Below are positions 50,456-62,358 of a stretch of DNA of 64,000 nt, piece after piece (the first letter of the stretch is position 1; each line of letters starts with the position of its first letter). Source of the DNA: Limimaricola pyoseonensis (GTDB taxonomy: Bacteria > Pseudomonadota > Alphaproteobacteria > Rhodobacterales > Rhodobacteraceae); NCBI RefSeq assembly GCF_900102015.1, contig NZ_FNAT01000001.1, positions 62,001 through 126,000 on the forward strand. Reading direction: 5' to 3'. The position numbers and the translations under genes are program-made. The notes below the pieces were generated by a model that was not told where the DNA came from, did no database searches, and saw only the letters and a program-made list of their open reading frames with translations.

Positions 50456-51817
50456 CTACTTCTGCAGCGCCTGCTCGAGCCAGCGCTCGAGCCAGTGGAT
50501 GTTGTAGTTGCCCGACAGGATGTCCGGCTCGGACAGCAGCGCGTTGTGCAGCGGCACGGTGGTGTCGACCCCGTCCACGATCAATTCGCCCAGCGCGCGG
50601 TTCAGCCGCGCCAGCGCCTCGGCCCGGTCCTGGCCATGCACGATCAGCTTGGCGATCAGGCTGTCGTAATAGGGCGGGATGCGGTAGCCGTCATAAAGCG
50701 CGCTGTCCATCCGCACGCCCAGGCCCCCCGGCGCGTGGTACTGCGTGATCCGGCCCGGGCAGGGCGCGAAGTTCGGCAGCTTCTCGGCGTTGATGCGCAC
50801 CTCGATCGCGTGGCCGCGGATGTGCAGGTCGTCCTGCTGGAACGACATCGGCAGCCCGGCCGCGACGCGGATCTGCTCGCGCACGAGATCGACGCCGAAG
50901 ATCGCCTCGGTCACCGGATGCTCCACCTGCAGGCGGGTGTTCATCTCAATGAAGTAGAACTCGTCATCCTCGAACAGGAACTCGATCGTGCCGGCGCCGG
51001 CGTAGTTGATCTTGGCGACCGCCTCGGCGCAGGTCTTGCCGATCCGGGCGCGCAGCTCCTCGGTGATCGCCGGTCCCGGCGCCTCTTCGAAGACCTTCTG
51101 GTGGCGGCGCTGCAGCGAGCAGTCGCGCTCGCCCAGATGCACGGCGCGGCCCTTGCCGTCGCCGAAGACCTGGATCTCGATGTGGCGCGGCTTCTGCAGG
51201 TACTTCTCGATGTAGACCTCGTCATTGCCGAAGGCCGCCTTGGCCTCGGAGCGCGCGGTCTGGAAGGCGCGTTCGATCTCGGCCTCGGACTTCGCGACCT
51301 TCATGCCGCGCCCGCCGCCGCCGGCGGTGGCCTTGATGATGACCGGGTAGCCGATCTCGGCCGCGATCGAGCGGGCCGCCTCGACATTCGGCACGCCGCC
51401 GTCCGAGCCCGGGACGCAGGGCACGCCCAGCGCCTTCATCGTGTCCTTGGCGGCGATCTTGTCGCCCATGACGCGGATGTGCTCGGCGGTCGGGCCGATG
51501 AAGGTCAGCCCGTGATCCTCGACCGCCTGCACGAAGGCGGCGTTCTCGGACAGGAAGCCGTAGCCCGGGTGGATCGCCTGGGCGCCGGTGATCTCGCAGG
51601 CCGAGAGGATCGCCGGGAAGGACAGGTAGGACTGCCCCGACGGCGGGGGGCCGATGCAGATCGCCTCGTCGGCCATCCGCACATGCATCGCGTCCGAATC
51701 CGCGGTGGAGTGCACGGCGACGGACTTGATGCCCATCTCCCGCGCGGCACGCACGACCCGGAGCGCGATCTCGCCCCGGTTCGCGATCAGGATCTTGTCG
51801 AACATCGGTGTGCTCAT
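50456..51817 (-). CDS. accC: Biotin carboxylase subunit of acetyl-CoA carboxylase
   Basis: 453 residues. Starts [20 protein letters not shown]; an ATG 12 bp inside is an alternative. ATP-grasp core with GGGGRGMK and the [14 protein letters not shown] site. It carboxylates biotin on AccB in fatty-acid synthesis. The ATG overlaps the accB stop by 4 bp. Confidence 0.97.
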   Translation of the reverse strand: MSTPMFDKILIANRGEIALRVVRAAREMGIKSVAVHSTADSDAMHVRMADEAICIGPPPSGQSYLSFPAILSACEITGAQAIHPGYGFLSENAAFVQAVEDHGLTFIGPTAEHIRVMGDKIAAKDTMKALGVPCVPGSDGGVPNVEAARSIAAEIGYPVIIKATAGGGGRGMKVAKSEAEIERAFQTARSEAKAAFGNDEVYIEKYLQKPRHIEIQVFGDGKGRAVHLGERDCSLQRRHQKVFEEAPGPAITEELRARIGKTCAEAVAKINYAGAGTIEFLFEDDEFYFIEMNTRLQVEHPVTEAIFGVDLVREQIRVAAGLPMSFQQDDLHIRGHAIEVRINAEKLPNFAPCPGRITQYHAPGGLGVRMDSALYDGYRIPPYYDSLIAKLIVHGQDRAEALARLNRALGELIVDGVDTTVPLHNALLSEPDILSGNYNIHWLERWLEQALQK

Positions 51818-52329
51818 TCGATGATCATCAGCGGCGCGCCGAACTCGACCGGGCTGCCGTCCTCGATGAGGATGCGCTTGACCGTCCCGGCGCGCGGGGC
51901 GGGGATCTGGTTCATGGTCTTCATCGCCTCGATGATCAGGAGGGTGTCGCCTTCCTTGACCTGGGAGCCGACGCTGACGAAGGGCGGCGTGCCGGGCTCG
52001 GCCTGCATGTAGGCGGTGCCGACCATCGGCGAGGTGACGGCGCCGGGATGGCTGGCCGGATCCTCGCTGGCCGCGGCGGGCGCGGACGGGGCCGCCGGGG
52101 CGGGGTTGGCGGCGGCCGGCTGCGGCGCGGGCGCGGCGTTGTAATGCGGCTGCTGCGGCATCGACATCTGCTGCACCACCTCGCGGGCGCGGCTGACCCG
52201 GACGTTGAGGCTGTCGTTCTCGCCGTAGTCCCGCTTGACCTGAAGCTCGGTCAGGTCGTTCTGGTTCAGAAGCTCCGCAAGTGCGCGGATAAAGCTGACA
52301 TCGCTGTCGTGGCTGGTCTTGTCGCTCAT
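51814..52329 (-). CDS. accB: Biotin carboxyl carrier protein of acetyl-CoA carboxylase
   Basis: 171 residues. N-terminal oligomerisation region, a Pro/Ala-rich linker (about 60-92) and a C-terminal biotinyl domain with K137 in EAMKTMN. First gene of accB-accC. No clear promoter in the 108-bp upstream gap, which contains the terminator of the previous gene. Confidence 0.96.
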   Translation of the reverse strand: MSDKTSHDSDVSFIRALAELLNQNDLTELQVKRDYGENDSLNVRVSRAREVVQQMSMPQQPHYNAAPAPQPAAANPAPAAPSAPAAASEDPASHPGAVTSPMVGTAYMQAEPGTPPFVSVGSQVKEGDTLLIIEAMKTMNQIPAPRAGTVKRILIEDGSPVEFGAPLMIIE

Positions 52330-52409
52330 AACTCTCGGCCCCTTGCCCCTCGTATCGCGCCCCTACGGGCGTTCATTCCGGGGGCTTATACGCCACTCTG
52401 GCGGGCGAG

Positions 52410-52432
52410 AAAAGCAGCGGGGCGCCTGCTTT
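52410..52432 (-). terminator. Rho-independent terminator upstream of accB
   Basis: On the minus strand AAAGCAG / CTGCTTT with an 8-base loop and a run of four T, directly after the gene ending at 52438. It insulates accB from that gene. Confidence 0.65.
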
Positions 52433-52437
52433 GAACG

Positions 52438-52935
52438 TCAATCGGGTCGCGGGGCGGGCGGTTGGGCCGGGGGCGGGGCGTCCGGGGCCTGCGGATTCGC
52501 CGTGGCGAACGGGTCCTGCGGCACGGCCCGCGGGTCCTCCGCCACGACCGTTGGGGGTGCCTCCGCGGTCTCGGCGGCGTCAGCGGCGCGGTCGGCCTCC
52601 TGCTGTTTCGCGTCCGCTTCGTGCTGCAGCGCCTCGGCCTGTTCGCGCCGCTCCTGCGCCTTCTGCGCATCCGGCAGGATCGCCACGCCCCAGGGCTTGA
52701 GCGCCTGCTGCGGCCGCTCGACCGGCGGGATGTCCTGCAGCAGCAACCCGGCCCGAATCCGGCCGAGGTCGCGCAGATCGGGCGGGCGGGGTGCGGCGGC
52801 ATCGGTGGCCGTGCCGCGCGAGACGGGCGGCAGGTCCGGCCGCGGCGCGGCGGCGCTCTCGGGTTCCGGCCTCAGGCGCGGATCGACCGGCAGGGCCGAG
52901 CCGATCGGAAGTCGCGACGATCTGACGATATCCAT
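52438..52935 (-). CDS. Hypothetical proline/alanine-rich hydrophilic protein
   Basis: 165 residues from the ATG at 52935, which has GGAG about 6 bp upstream; the frame extends to a TTG at 52983. A central LRDLGRIRAGLLLQDIPPVE is followed by a charged, probably helical stretch (QKAQERREQAEALQHEADAK) and a Pro-rich tail. No signal peptide or membrane helix. A terminator directly follows. I do not recognise a family; low complexity makes it likely to be disordered. Confidence 0.55.
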   Translation of the reverse strand: MDIVRSSRLPIGSALPVDPRLRPEPESAAAPRPDLPPVSRGTATDAAAPRPPDLRDLGRIRAGLLLQDIPPVERPQQALKPWGVAILPDAQKAQERREQAEALQHEADAKQQEADRAADAAETAEAPPTVVAEDPRAVPQDPFATANPQAPDAPPPAQPPAPRPD

Positions 52936-53042
52936 CCAAAGCTCCGAATCAGGAGCCCCCACCGGCACCAGCCTACATGCCAACTCCTAACCGGAGGTTG
53001 CCGGTGCGGCGACAGCTTTTCGAGAAACGGTCTTGTCACGGT

Positions 53043-53073
53043 CTGCCGGGCCGGCATGGCGCCGGCCCGGCAG
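53043..53073 (-). terminator. Strong hairpin after acs
   Basis: Perfect 13-bp stem CTGCCGGGCCGGC / GCCGGCCCGGCAG with a 5-base loop, 10 bp past the acs stop. No T-run. The rest of the 147-bp gap has only a small ACCGG/CCGGT repeat near 52989-53004. Confidence 0.6.
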
Positions 53074-53082
53074 GCCAAGGTC

Positions 53083-55041
<1,959 letters not shown>

Positions 55042-55072
55042 GGGCTGGTCCTTCAATTGTTCCTCCCGGTGC

Positions 55073-55828
<756 letters not shown>

Positions 55829-55845
55829 GTCGTTCTCCCGCAAAA

Positions 55846-55885
55846 CTCTTCGAAGAGCTGTGCAAATTCCTTCTAAGGAACTTGC
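55846..55885. repeat. Two adjacent palindromes between livG and livF
   Basis: CTCTTCGAAGAG (55846-55857) is a perfect 12-bp palindrome. GCAAATTCCTT / AAGGAACTTGC (55862-55885) is a near-perfect 24-bp palindrome with one mismatch. They fill the 59-bp gap and could be an mRNA processing or protein-binding site. Confidence 0.6.
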
Positions 55886-55887
55886 GG

Positions 55888-56646
55888 TTACACCTGCGCC
55901 TCGCCGAGATAGGCCTCGCGCACCTTGGGGTGGCCCTTGATGTTCTCGGGCGTCTCCTCGACCAGCGGCGTGCCCTGCGCCAGCACGGTGATCCGCTCGG
56001 CGAGCGAGAACACCACGTGCATGTCGTGCTCGATGATGCACATGGTGATGTCGCGCTTGGCCTTGATCTCCTTCAGCAGGTCGATGGTGTTGTTGGTGTC
56101 GGCCCGCGCCATGCCGGCGGTCGGCTCGTCGAGCAGCAGGAGCTTCGGCTCCTGCACCAGGCACATCGCCATCTCGAGGCGCCGCTTGTCGCCGCGCGAG
56201 AGCGAGCCCGCATGCATGTGCCGCTTGTCGGCCATGTTGACGTCCTCGAGCATGTGCTCGGCCTGGCCGCGGATGTCGCGCTCGCTGCCGACGGTCTCGT
56301 AGGCGTGCAGCCGGAACGCGCCGTCGCGCCGCGCGAAGCAGGGGATCATCACGTTCTCCAGCACCGAGAGATCGGCGAAGATCTCGGGCGTCTGGAACAC
56401 GCGGGAGATGCCCATCTGGTTGATCTCGTGCGGCTTGCGCCCGAGCACCGACTGGCCGTCGAACATCACGCTGCCCGAGTCCGGCATCAGCTTGCCGACG
56501 AGGCAGTTGAGCAGGGTCGACTTGCCGGCGCCGTTCGGCCCGATGATGGCGTGGACGGTGTTCTGCTTGACCGAGAGGTTGACGTCGCCCAGCGCCTGCA
56601 GGCCGCCGAAGCGCTTGTTGACGCCCTTGACTTCGAGAATGCCCAT
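55888..56646 (-). CDS. livG: Branched-chain-type ABC transporter ATPase (LivG-like)
   Basis: 252 residues. Walker A GPNGAGKST, Walker B LLLDEPTAGM. The signature reads LSRGDKRR in place of LSGGEQQ; the SRG form is common in urea/short-chain-amide-type (UrtD) members. It starts 12 bp after livM and pairs with LivF. Confidence 0.88.
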   Translation of the reverse strand: MGILEVKGVNKRFGGLQALGDVNLSVKQNTVHAIIGPNGAGKSTLLNCLVGKLMPDSGSVMFDGQSVLGRKPHEINQMGISRVFQTPEIFADLSVLENVMIPCFARRDGAFRLHAYETVGSERDIRGQAEHMLEDVNMADKRHMHAGSLSRGDKRRLEMAMCLVQEPKLLLLDEPTAGMARADTNNTIDLLKEIKAKRDITMCIIEHDMHVVFSLAERITVLAQGTPLVEETPENIKGHPKVREAYLGEAQV

Positions 56647-56658
56647 GGCGGGTCCTCC

Positions 56659-57864
56659 TTATTCGGCGGCGGCGCGCTGGCGCGCGGCGTCGGATTCGAC
56701 ATGGTCGGCCTTGCGGTCGCGGCGGCGGAACACCCGGCCCACCCGGCTCGCACCCTCGACGAGGCCGCCCGGCAGGAAGATCACGACCAGCATGAACATG
56801 ATGCCCAGCGTCAGGTGCCAGCCCTTGCCGATGAAGGGGTGGATGACGGCGACCACGAAGTTCTCCAGCCCGTCGGGCATGAAGGCGAACCACTGGTGCA
56901 GGATGCCGTCGTTGATCTTCGAGAAGATGTTCTCGAAGTACTTGATGAAGCCCGCGCCGAGCACCGGCCCGATCAGCGTGCCGGCACCGCCGAGGATGGT
57001 CATCAGCACCACCTCTCCGCTCGCCGTCCACTGCATCCGGTCGGCGCCCGCCAGCGGGTCCATCGCCGCCAGAAGGCCGCCGGCGAGACCGGCATACATG
57101 CCGGAGATCACGAAGGCCGCCAGCGTGTAGGGCCGCGAGTTCAGGCCGGTGTAGTTCATCCGCTGCTGGTTCGACTTCACCGCCCTGAGCATCATGCCGA
57201 AGGGCGAGCGGAAGATCCGCACCGAGATGTAGAAGGCGACGAGCATCAGCGCCGCGCAGAAGTAGTAGCCGACCGAGAAGTCCCAGGACCACGGCCCCAC
57301 GAACAGCGTGGTGGTGTCGCGCATCTCGGCGCCGAACAGCGATGTGACCGGCAGGCCGCTGCTCTCGCCGTCGAGGATGCGCGGGTCCGACAGGGTGATC
57401 TGCAGCCCGGTCTCGCCGTTGGTCACGGGCGTCAGCACCGAGTAGGCGAGGTTGTAGCTCATCTGCGCGAAGGCCAGCGTCAGGATCGAGAAGTAGATGC
57501 CCGAGCGGCGCAGGCTGACGAAGCCGATCACCAGCGCGAAGAGCCCGGCCATGACGATCGACAGCAGGATCGCCGGGATCACGTTCATGCTCAGCAGCTT
57601 GAACATCCAGACCGCCGAGTAGGAGCCGATCCCGAGGAAGGCGGCATGGCCGAAGGAGAGGTAGCCCGTCAGCCCGAACAGGATGTTGAAGCCGATCGCG
57701 AAGATCCCGAAGATCACGAAGCGCTGCATCAGGTCGGGATAGCCCGCGTTGAACTGCGCCAGCGCCGAGCCGGTGGGGAAGGGGTTGAGGATGATCGGGG
57801 CGAACAGGGTGATCACCGCCACCGCGATCAGGATGGTGAGGTCTCTGCGCTCAAGTCCGAGCAT
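56659..57864 (-). CDS. livM: Branched-chain-type ABC transporter permease (LivM-like)
   Basis: 401 residues, eight to ten helices with [20 protein letters not shown] and [14 protein letters not shown] charged C-terminal tail of about 25 residues is unusual. It begins 3 bp after livH. Confidence 0.88.
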   Translation of the reverse strand: MLGLERRDLTILIAVAVITLFAPIILNPFPTGSALAQFNAGYPDLMQRFVIFGIFAIGFNILFGLTGYLSFGHAAFLGIGSYSAVWMFKLLSMNVIPAILLSIVMAGLFALVIGFVSLRRSGIYFSILTLAFAQMSYNLAYSVLTPVTNGETGLQITLSDPRILDGESSGLPVTSLFGAEMRDTTTLFVGPWSWDFSVGYYFCAALMLVAFYISVRIFRSPFGMMLRAVKSNQQRMNYTGLNSRPYTLAAFVISGMYAGLAGGLLAAMDPLAGADRMQWTASGEVVLMTILGGAGTLIGPVLGAGFIKYFENIFSKINDGILHQWFAFMPDGLENFVVAVIHPFIGKGWHLTLGIMFMLVVIFLPGGLVEGASRVGRVFRRRDRKADHVESDAARQRAAAE

Positions 57865-57867
57865 GGC

Positions 57868-58899
57868 TTATTCCTCCATCACGCCGCGACGGCCCATCAG
57901 GCCGCGGGGGCGGGTCAGCAGAATGACGATGGCGACGAGGTAGATGATGATCTGGTCGATGCCGGGCAGCAACGACTTGACCTCGTTCATTGAGGCGAAG
58001 CTCTGCAGGATGCCCAGAAGGAAGCCCGCCAGCACCGCGCCGGGCAGGCTGCCCATGCCGCCGACCACGACCACCACGAAGCTCAGCACCAGGAAATCCA
58101 TGCCCATGTGGTAGTTGGGCGAAAGGATCGGCGTGTACATCACGCCCGCGAGGCCCGCGACCACGGCCGCGAGGCCGAACATCAGCGTGAAGCGGCGGTC
58201 GATGTCGATGCCCAGCAGGCCCACCGTCTCGCGGTCGGCCATGCCGGCGCGAACCACCATGCCGAAGGTGGTGAACTGCAGGAAGGCGAAGACCGCGGCG
58301 ATGATCACGCCGGCGAAGAAGAAATAGACCAGCCGCCAGTAGGGGTAGATGATCGCGTAAGGGTCGAAGCCGAGCCAGACGCCGATGTCGAGGCTGCCGC
58401 GGAAGGCGTCGGGCGCCGGGGTCGGGATCGGGTTGGCGCCGTAGAAATACTTGACGATCTCCTGCAGCACGATGGCAAGGCCGAAGGTCACCAGGATCTG
58501 GTCGGCATGCGGGCGCTTGTAGAAGTGCTTGATCAGCCCGCGCTCCATCACGAAGCCCACCAGCAGCATCACCGGGATCGCCAGCAGGATCGCCAGCGGC
58601 ACCGCCCAGTCGACGATCGTGCCGCCGACCTCCGGGCCGAACCAGTTCTCGACATAGGGCGTCTGGACCTTGAGCGGGTTGCCGAGGAAGTCGGTGCGCT
58701 CGGGGTCGATGGTGGTGACGCTGAGCGTCAGGAGCTTCTGCAGCGTCACGGCGCAGAAGGCGCCGATCATGAACAGCGCGCCATGGGCGAAGTTCACCAC
58801 GCCGAGCGTGCCGAAGATGAGGGTGAGCCCGAGCGCGATCAGCGCGTAGGCCGACCCCTTGTCGAGCCCGTTCAGGATCTGGATGAGTATGGCGTCCAT
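57868..58899 (-). CDS. livH: Branched-chain-type ABC transporter permease (LivH-like)
   Basis: 343 residues with GLTLIFGTLGVVNFAHGALF and GMGSLPGAVLAGFLLG motifs. A long loop of about 45 residues (around 60-105) between early helices is longer than in E. coli LivH and resembles UrtB/amide-type permeases. It follows the binding-protein gene after 116 bp with a hairpin. Confidence 0.88.
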   Translation of the reverse strand: MDAILIQILNGLDKGSAYALIALGLTLIFGTLGVVNFAHGALFMIGAFCAVTLQKLLTLSVTTIDPERTDFLGNPLKVQTPYVENWFGPEVGGTIVDWAVPLAILLAIPVMLLVGFVMERGLIKHFYKRPHADQILVTFGLAIVLQEIVKYFYGANPIPTPAPDAFRGSLDIGVWLGFDPYAIIYPYWRLVYFFFAGVIIAAVFAFLQFTTFGMVVRAGMADRETVGLLGIDIDRRFTLMFGLAAVVAGLAGVMYTPILSPNYHMGMDFLVLSFVVVVVGGMGSLPGAVLAGFLLGILQSFASMNEVKSLLPGIDQIIIYLVAIVILLTRPRGLMGRRGVMEE

Positions 58900-58972
58900 G
58901 GTCCCCGTCCTTGCTGAGGATGGTCAAGCCGCCCCGGGCCGCGCGCGCCTGGGGCGCGCGCGTCGGGAGGGG

Positions 58973-58999
58973 GCCGGCCGCGAAGCTTGCGCGGCCGGC
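58973..58999 (-). terminator. Intercistronic hairpin between the binding-protein gene and livH
   Basis: Perfect 10-bp stem GCCGGCCGCG / CGCGGCCGGC around AAGCTTG, 16 bp after the binding-protein stop. No T-run. Third case in the window of a hairpin at this position of an ABC operon. Confidence 0.6.
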
Positions 59000-59015
59000 G
59001 GGTTCGGGATCGGGC

Positions 59016-60362
59016 TCAGGCGCCCGGGTTGCACTCGCCCAGCGACCCGCCCGCGAACATCGGGTGGTCGTGCGCGTAGGTGACCTGCTCGGTCGGCGTG
59101 ACCTCGACGATCTCCACGAGGTGGAACTCGTCCTGCGGGTTCTCAGCGCCCTTCACCACCACCACGTCCTTGAAGCACTGGTGGTCCTCGGCGCGGTAGA
59201 GGGTCGGGCCGTTGCCGAGTCCGTCGAACTCGTAGCCCTCGAGCGCCTCGACCACGGCGCAGGGGTTGAAGTCGCCCGCCCGGGTGACGGCGTCGGCATA
59301 GAGCAGCGTCTGCACGTAGCAGGTGTGCGCGGCCTGGCTCGGCGGGAAGCCGTACTTCTCGCCGAAGCTCTTCACGAAGGCCTTGGTGCCGGCGTCCTCG
59401 AGCTTCCAGTCCCAGTTCTGCGAGCCGGGGATGCCCTTGATCGCCTGGCCCGCGCCGCGTGCCATCAGCTCGGAGTAGAGCGGCACGACGATCTGGAAGT
59501 CCTTGCCGTTGGCTTGCCGCTCGCGCAGGCCGAACTGCACTGCCTGGGTCAGCGAGTTCACCATGTCGCCGCCGTAGTGGTTGAGCACCAGCACGTCGGC
59601 GCCCGAGTTCAGCACCGGCGCGATGTAGGACGAGAAATCGCCCGCGCCGAGCGGCGTGCGCACCTTCTCGGCGGTCTGCCAGCCCATCGCCTCGGTCGCC
59701 GCGGCGATCGATTCCTCCTGGGTCCAGCCCCAGGTGTAGTCGGCGGTCAGGTGATAGGCGCGCCGGTCGGTGCCGTAGAGGTTCTGCAGCACCGGGGCGA
59801 GCGCCGCGGCCGACATGTAGGCGTTGAAGAAATGCCTAAAGCCGTTGGCCTTGCGGTCCTTGCCGGTGGTGTCGTTGGAATGGGTGAGGCCGGCCATGAA
59901 GATCACGCCGGCTTCCTGGCACAGGCCCTGCACCGCCACCGCGACGCCCGAGGAGGAGCCCCCGGAGATCATGATCGCGCCGTCCTTCTGGATCATCGAC
60001 TGCGCCGAAGCGCGGGCGGCGTCGGACTTGGTCTGGGTGTCGCCGGTGACGAACTCGACCTTCTTGCCGAGGATGCCGGTGCCGTCGAGCGCCTGGCTCG
60101 AGAAGGTCTGCAGCATGCCGCCGTCGCCGCCGCCGTTGAGGTGCTCGACCGCCAGTTCGAAGGCGCGCAGTTCGTCGGCGCCCTCGTCGGCATAGGCGCC
60201 GGTCTGCGGCACGTTGAAGCCGAGCGTCACGCTCGACCCGGTCGGCGCGTTGGTGAAGGCCGCGGCCGAGGACGCGGTGAAGATGGTCGGCAGCGCGAGG
60301 CCCGCGCCGGTCGCCGCCCCGCTCTTCAGCACGCCCCTGCGCGAGAAGGTCTGTCGTGTCAT
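59016..60362 (-). CDS. Tat-exported ABC transporter substrate-binding protein (urea/amide/branched-chain type)
   Basis: 448 residues. A twin-arginine signal (SRRGVLK at 7-13, then a hydrophobic stretch ending ASSAAA at about 34). The mature part is a peripla-BP type I (HAAT) fold beginning VTLGFNVPQTGAYADEG. It is longer than LivJ (about 367) and near UrtA-like lengths. Tat export suggests folding before export, perhaps with a bound cofactor or ion. Substrate unknown; context with acs points to a small carboxylate or a precursor. Confidence 0.85.
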   Translation of the reverse strand: MTRQTFSRRGVLKSGAATGAGLALPTIFTASSAAAFTNAPTGSSVTLGFNVPQTGAYADEGADELRAFELAVEHLNGGGDGGMLQTFSSQALDGTGILGKKVEFVTGDTQTKSDAARASAQSMIQKDGAIMISGGSSSGVAVAVQGLCQEAGVIFMAGLTHSNDTTGKDRKANGFRHFFNAYMSAAALAPVLQNLYGTDRRAYHLTADYTWGWTQEESIAAATEAMGWQTAEKVRTPLGAGDFSSYIAPVLNSGADVLVLNHYGGDMVNSLTQAVQFGLRERQANGKDFQIVVPLYSELMARGAGQAIKGIPGSQNWDWKLEDAGTKAFVKSFGEKYGFPPSQAAHTCYVQTLLYADAVTRAGDFNPCAVVEALEGYEFDGLGNGPTLYRAEDHQCFKDVVVVKGAENPQDEFHLVEIVEVTPTEQVTYAHDHPMFAGGSLGECNPGA

Positions 60363-60442
60363 GTGGTCTCCTCCCTTGTCTGGGTCGGCCGCGCCGGACC
60401 TCCTCCGCCCCGCGCGACCGCCACACCTTCCGGTGCGCCGCC

Positions 60443-60472
60443 AGTATCGCGCCTGATCTGAAAACGGCTCAA
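60443..60472 (-). promoter_or_regulatory. Candidate promoter of the ABC-acs operon
   Basis: On the minus strand TTGAGC (60467-60472), an 18-base spacer and GATACT (60443-60448), about 80 bp before the binding-protein gene. The repeat GATCTGAAAA lies inside the spacer. Confidence 0.45.
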
Positions 60473-60529
60473 CAAGTCATTGGCGTGGCGCCGTCTTTCT
60501 GTAAATTGTTCGACAGGAGGATCTGAAAA
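60455..60529. repeat. Direct repeat GATCTGAAAA in the divergent control region
   Basis: Exact 10-bp copies at 60455-60464 and 60520-60529. The first is within the leftward promoter spacer, the second between the AGGAGG ribosome site and the ATG of the leader ORF. Both are likely sites for the adjacent regulator. Confidence 0.5.
60480..60507 (+). promoter_or_regulatory. Candidate promoter of the ScfR-type regulator
   Basis: TTGGCG (60480-60485), a 16-base spacer and TAAATT (60502-60507). Transcription would start near 60514, just before the AGGAGG at 60515. Confidence 0.4.
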
Positions 60530-60606
60530 TGTGTCAATTCGTTTTCGCGGCACCGCAGAATGCGGTTGAATCGGAACGACAAAACCGGGCCGTCCCGCAT
60601 GGCTGA
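60529..60606 (+). CDS. 25-residue upstream leader ORF overlapping the regulator start
   Basis: MCQFVFAAPQNAVESERQ... with AGGAGG 8 bp before the ATG, the best ribosome site in this region. Its stop codon (60604-60606) lies just inside the regulator gene, whose own ATG at 60599 has no ribosome site. This suggests translational coupling through a short leader. The peptide itself resembles nothing known to me. Confidence 0.45.
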   Translation: MCQFVFAAPQNAVESERQNRAVPHG

Positions 60607-61888
60607 GCGCTCGCTCGCCGGGTCGCGGATCCGGGCGCGGCGGCTCGATGCCGGGATGCGGCAGGCCGATCTGGCCCGCGAGGCCGGCATCTCGCCCTCC
60701 TATCTCAACCTGATCGAGCACAATCGCCGCCGGATCGGCGGCCGGCTGCTGCAGCGCATCGCCCGCGCGCTGGGCGTCGAGCCGGCGAGCCTGTCCGAAG
60801 GCGCCGGCGGGGCGGTTCTGGCGCGGCTGCGCGCCGCGGCCGCCGCGGCCGGGCAGGAGGCCGATCTGGCCGAGGAGTTCGCCGGCCGCTTCCCCGGCTG
60901 GGCGGAGCTGGTCGCCGGCCAGTCCCGGCGGATCGAACGGCTCGAGGCGCAGGTCTCGGCGCTGGGCGACCGGCTGGCGCACGACCCGGAACTGTCGGCC
61001 TCGCTGCACCAGGTGATCGACGCGGCCACCGCGATCCGCTCCACCGCCTCGATCCTGGTCGGCGGCGAGGATCTCGACCGGGACTGGCAGGACCGGTTCC
61101 ACCGCAACATCCACGCCGAGAGCCTGCGACTGGCCGAGAACAGCCGGCAGCTCGCCCGCTTCCTCAAGACGCCCGATGCCGGCGACGCGCCTCTCTCGCC
61201 GCAGGACGAGGCGGAGCGCGCGTTCGAGACGCTCGGCCCCAAGCTGCCGCTGCTCGAGACCTCGCGCCCCGGCGCGACGCCGGCCGAGCTGCTGCGCGAG
61301 GTCGAGGGGCTGAGCGAGGCGGGCGCCGCGCTCCTGTCACGCTGGCTCGGCCGTCATGCGGCCGATGCCGCCCTGCTGCCCGCAGAGGTGATCGGCGGGG
61401 CCTGGCGCCGCACGCCCGACCCGATGGCGGTGGCCCGCGACACCGGCGCGCCGCTCGCCGCCGTGCTGCGGCGGCTCGCCGCCCTGCCGCCGGGGGCGGG
61501 GCCGGCGCGGGCCGGGCTGGCGATCTGCGATGCCGGCGGCGCGATCGGCCAGCGCCGCGGGATCGAGGGGGTGGCGCTGCCGCGGGGCGGCACCGCCTGT
61601 CCGCTCTGGCCGCTGTTCGAGGCGCTGCTGCAGCCGGGCCGGCCGCTGCGCTGCCGGGTCGAGCTGCCAGGACTGGGCGAGCCCACCCGCCTGACCGCCT
61701 ACGCTGTGGCCGAAATCGCCGCGGCGCCGGGCTGGGACCGGCCCGCCCGGGCGGAGGCGGTGATGCTGCTCCTGCCCGATGCGCCGGACCTCGGGGCGCT
61801 GGCGCCGCGCCCGGTCGGCCCCGGCTGCCGGCTCTGCCCGCGCGGCGACTGCGCGGCGCGGCGCGAACCCTCGATCCTGCCGGCCTGA
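60599..61888 (+). CDS. ScfR/RamB/PccR-type XRE regulator with DUF2083-like domain
   Basis: 429 residues from the ATG at 60599 (MAERSLAGSRIRARR); an ATG at 60560 is in frame. N-terminal XRE helix-turn-helix at about 10-62 (QADLAREAGISPSYLNLIEH). The C-terminal CPLWPLFEALLQPGRPLR and cysteine-rich GCRLCPRGDCAARR are typical of short-chain fatty acyl regulators. Relatives control acetate, propionyl-CoA or glyoxylate-cycle genes. It is divergent from the ABC-acs operon and probably controls it. Confidence 0.86.
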   Translation: MAERSLAGSRIRARRLDAGMRQADLAREAGISPSYLNLIEHNRRRIGGRLLQRIARALGVEPASLSEGAGGAVLARLRAAAAAAGQEADLAEEFAGRFPGWAELVAGQSRRIERLEAQVSALGDRLAHDPELSASLHQVIDAATAIRSTASILVGGEDLDRDWQDRFHRNIHAESLRLAENSRQLARFLKTPDAGDAPLSPQDEAERAFETLGPKLPLLETSRPGATPAELLREVEGLSEAGAALLSRWLGRHAADAALLPAEVIGGAWRRTPDPMAVARDTGAPLAAVLRRLAALPPGAGPARAGLAICDAGGAIGQRRGIEGVALPRGGTACPLWPLFEALLQPGRPLRCRVELPGLGEPTRLTAYAVAEIAAAPGWDRPARAEAVMLLLPDAPDLGALAPRPVGPGCRLCPRGDCAARREPSILPA

Positions 61889-61989
61889 GACGCGGGCCCC
61901 GTGCGAGGTGTTTTGACAGCTCGACCGGCCGGGGCGATAGTGTGGTGTCGGCGCGCCGGGGGAGGGTGCGTCGCGCGACGGGGGAGCCC

Positions 61990-62358
61990 ATGGCGAGACG
62001 TGTCCTGCTGATCGAGGACGAGCCCAACATCATCGAGGCGATCAGCTTCATCCTGTCGCGAGACGGCTGGACGGTGCACACCCATTCCGACGGGGCGACC
62101 GCGCTCGACCGGGTGCGCGCGCATCCACCGGACCTCGTGATCCTCGACGCGATGCTGCCGGGCCTTTCGGGCTTCGACATCCTGGGCGAGCTGCGCGCCG
62201 ATGCGGGCCTGGGCGACCTGCCGGTGATGATGCTCACCGCGCGCGGCCAAGATCGCGACCGGGCGTTGGCGATGCGGCTCGGCGCCACGCATTTCATGAC
62301 CAAGCCCTTCTCGAACGCCGAGATCCTCGACCGGGTGCGGGCCCTTGCGCGGGCCTGA
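61990..62358 (+). CDS. Single-domain response regulator
   Basis: 122 residues, receiver domain only. Acidic pair E9/D10, phospho-acceptor D53, T83 and K105 are all present. The ATG has GGGGAG about 8 bp upstream. With no output domain it likely relays phosphate, probably from the kinase at 62643. The 101-bp gap before it shows no clear promoter. Confidence 0.9.
   Translation: MARRVLLIEDEPNIIEAISFILSRDGWTVHTHSDGATALDRVRAHPPDLVILDAMLPGLSGFDILGELRADAGLGDLPVMMLTARGQDRDRALAMRLGATHFMTKPFSNAEILDRVRALARA

Noticed and set aside
60573-60595. EcfG promoter before the ScfR gene
   Set aside because: GGAAC is present but the nearest GTC is only 13-14 bases away and lies inside the leader ORF.
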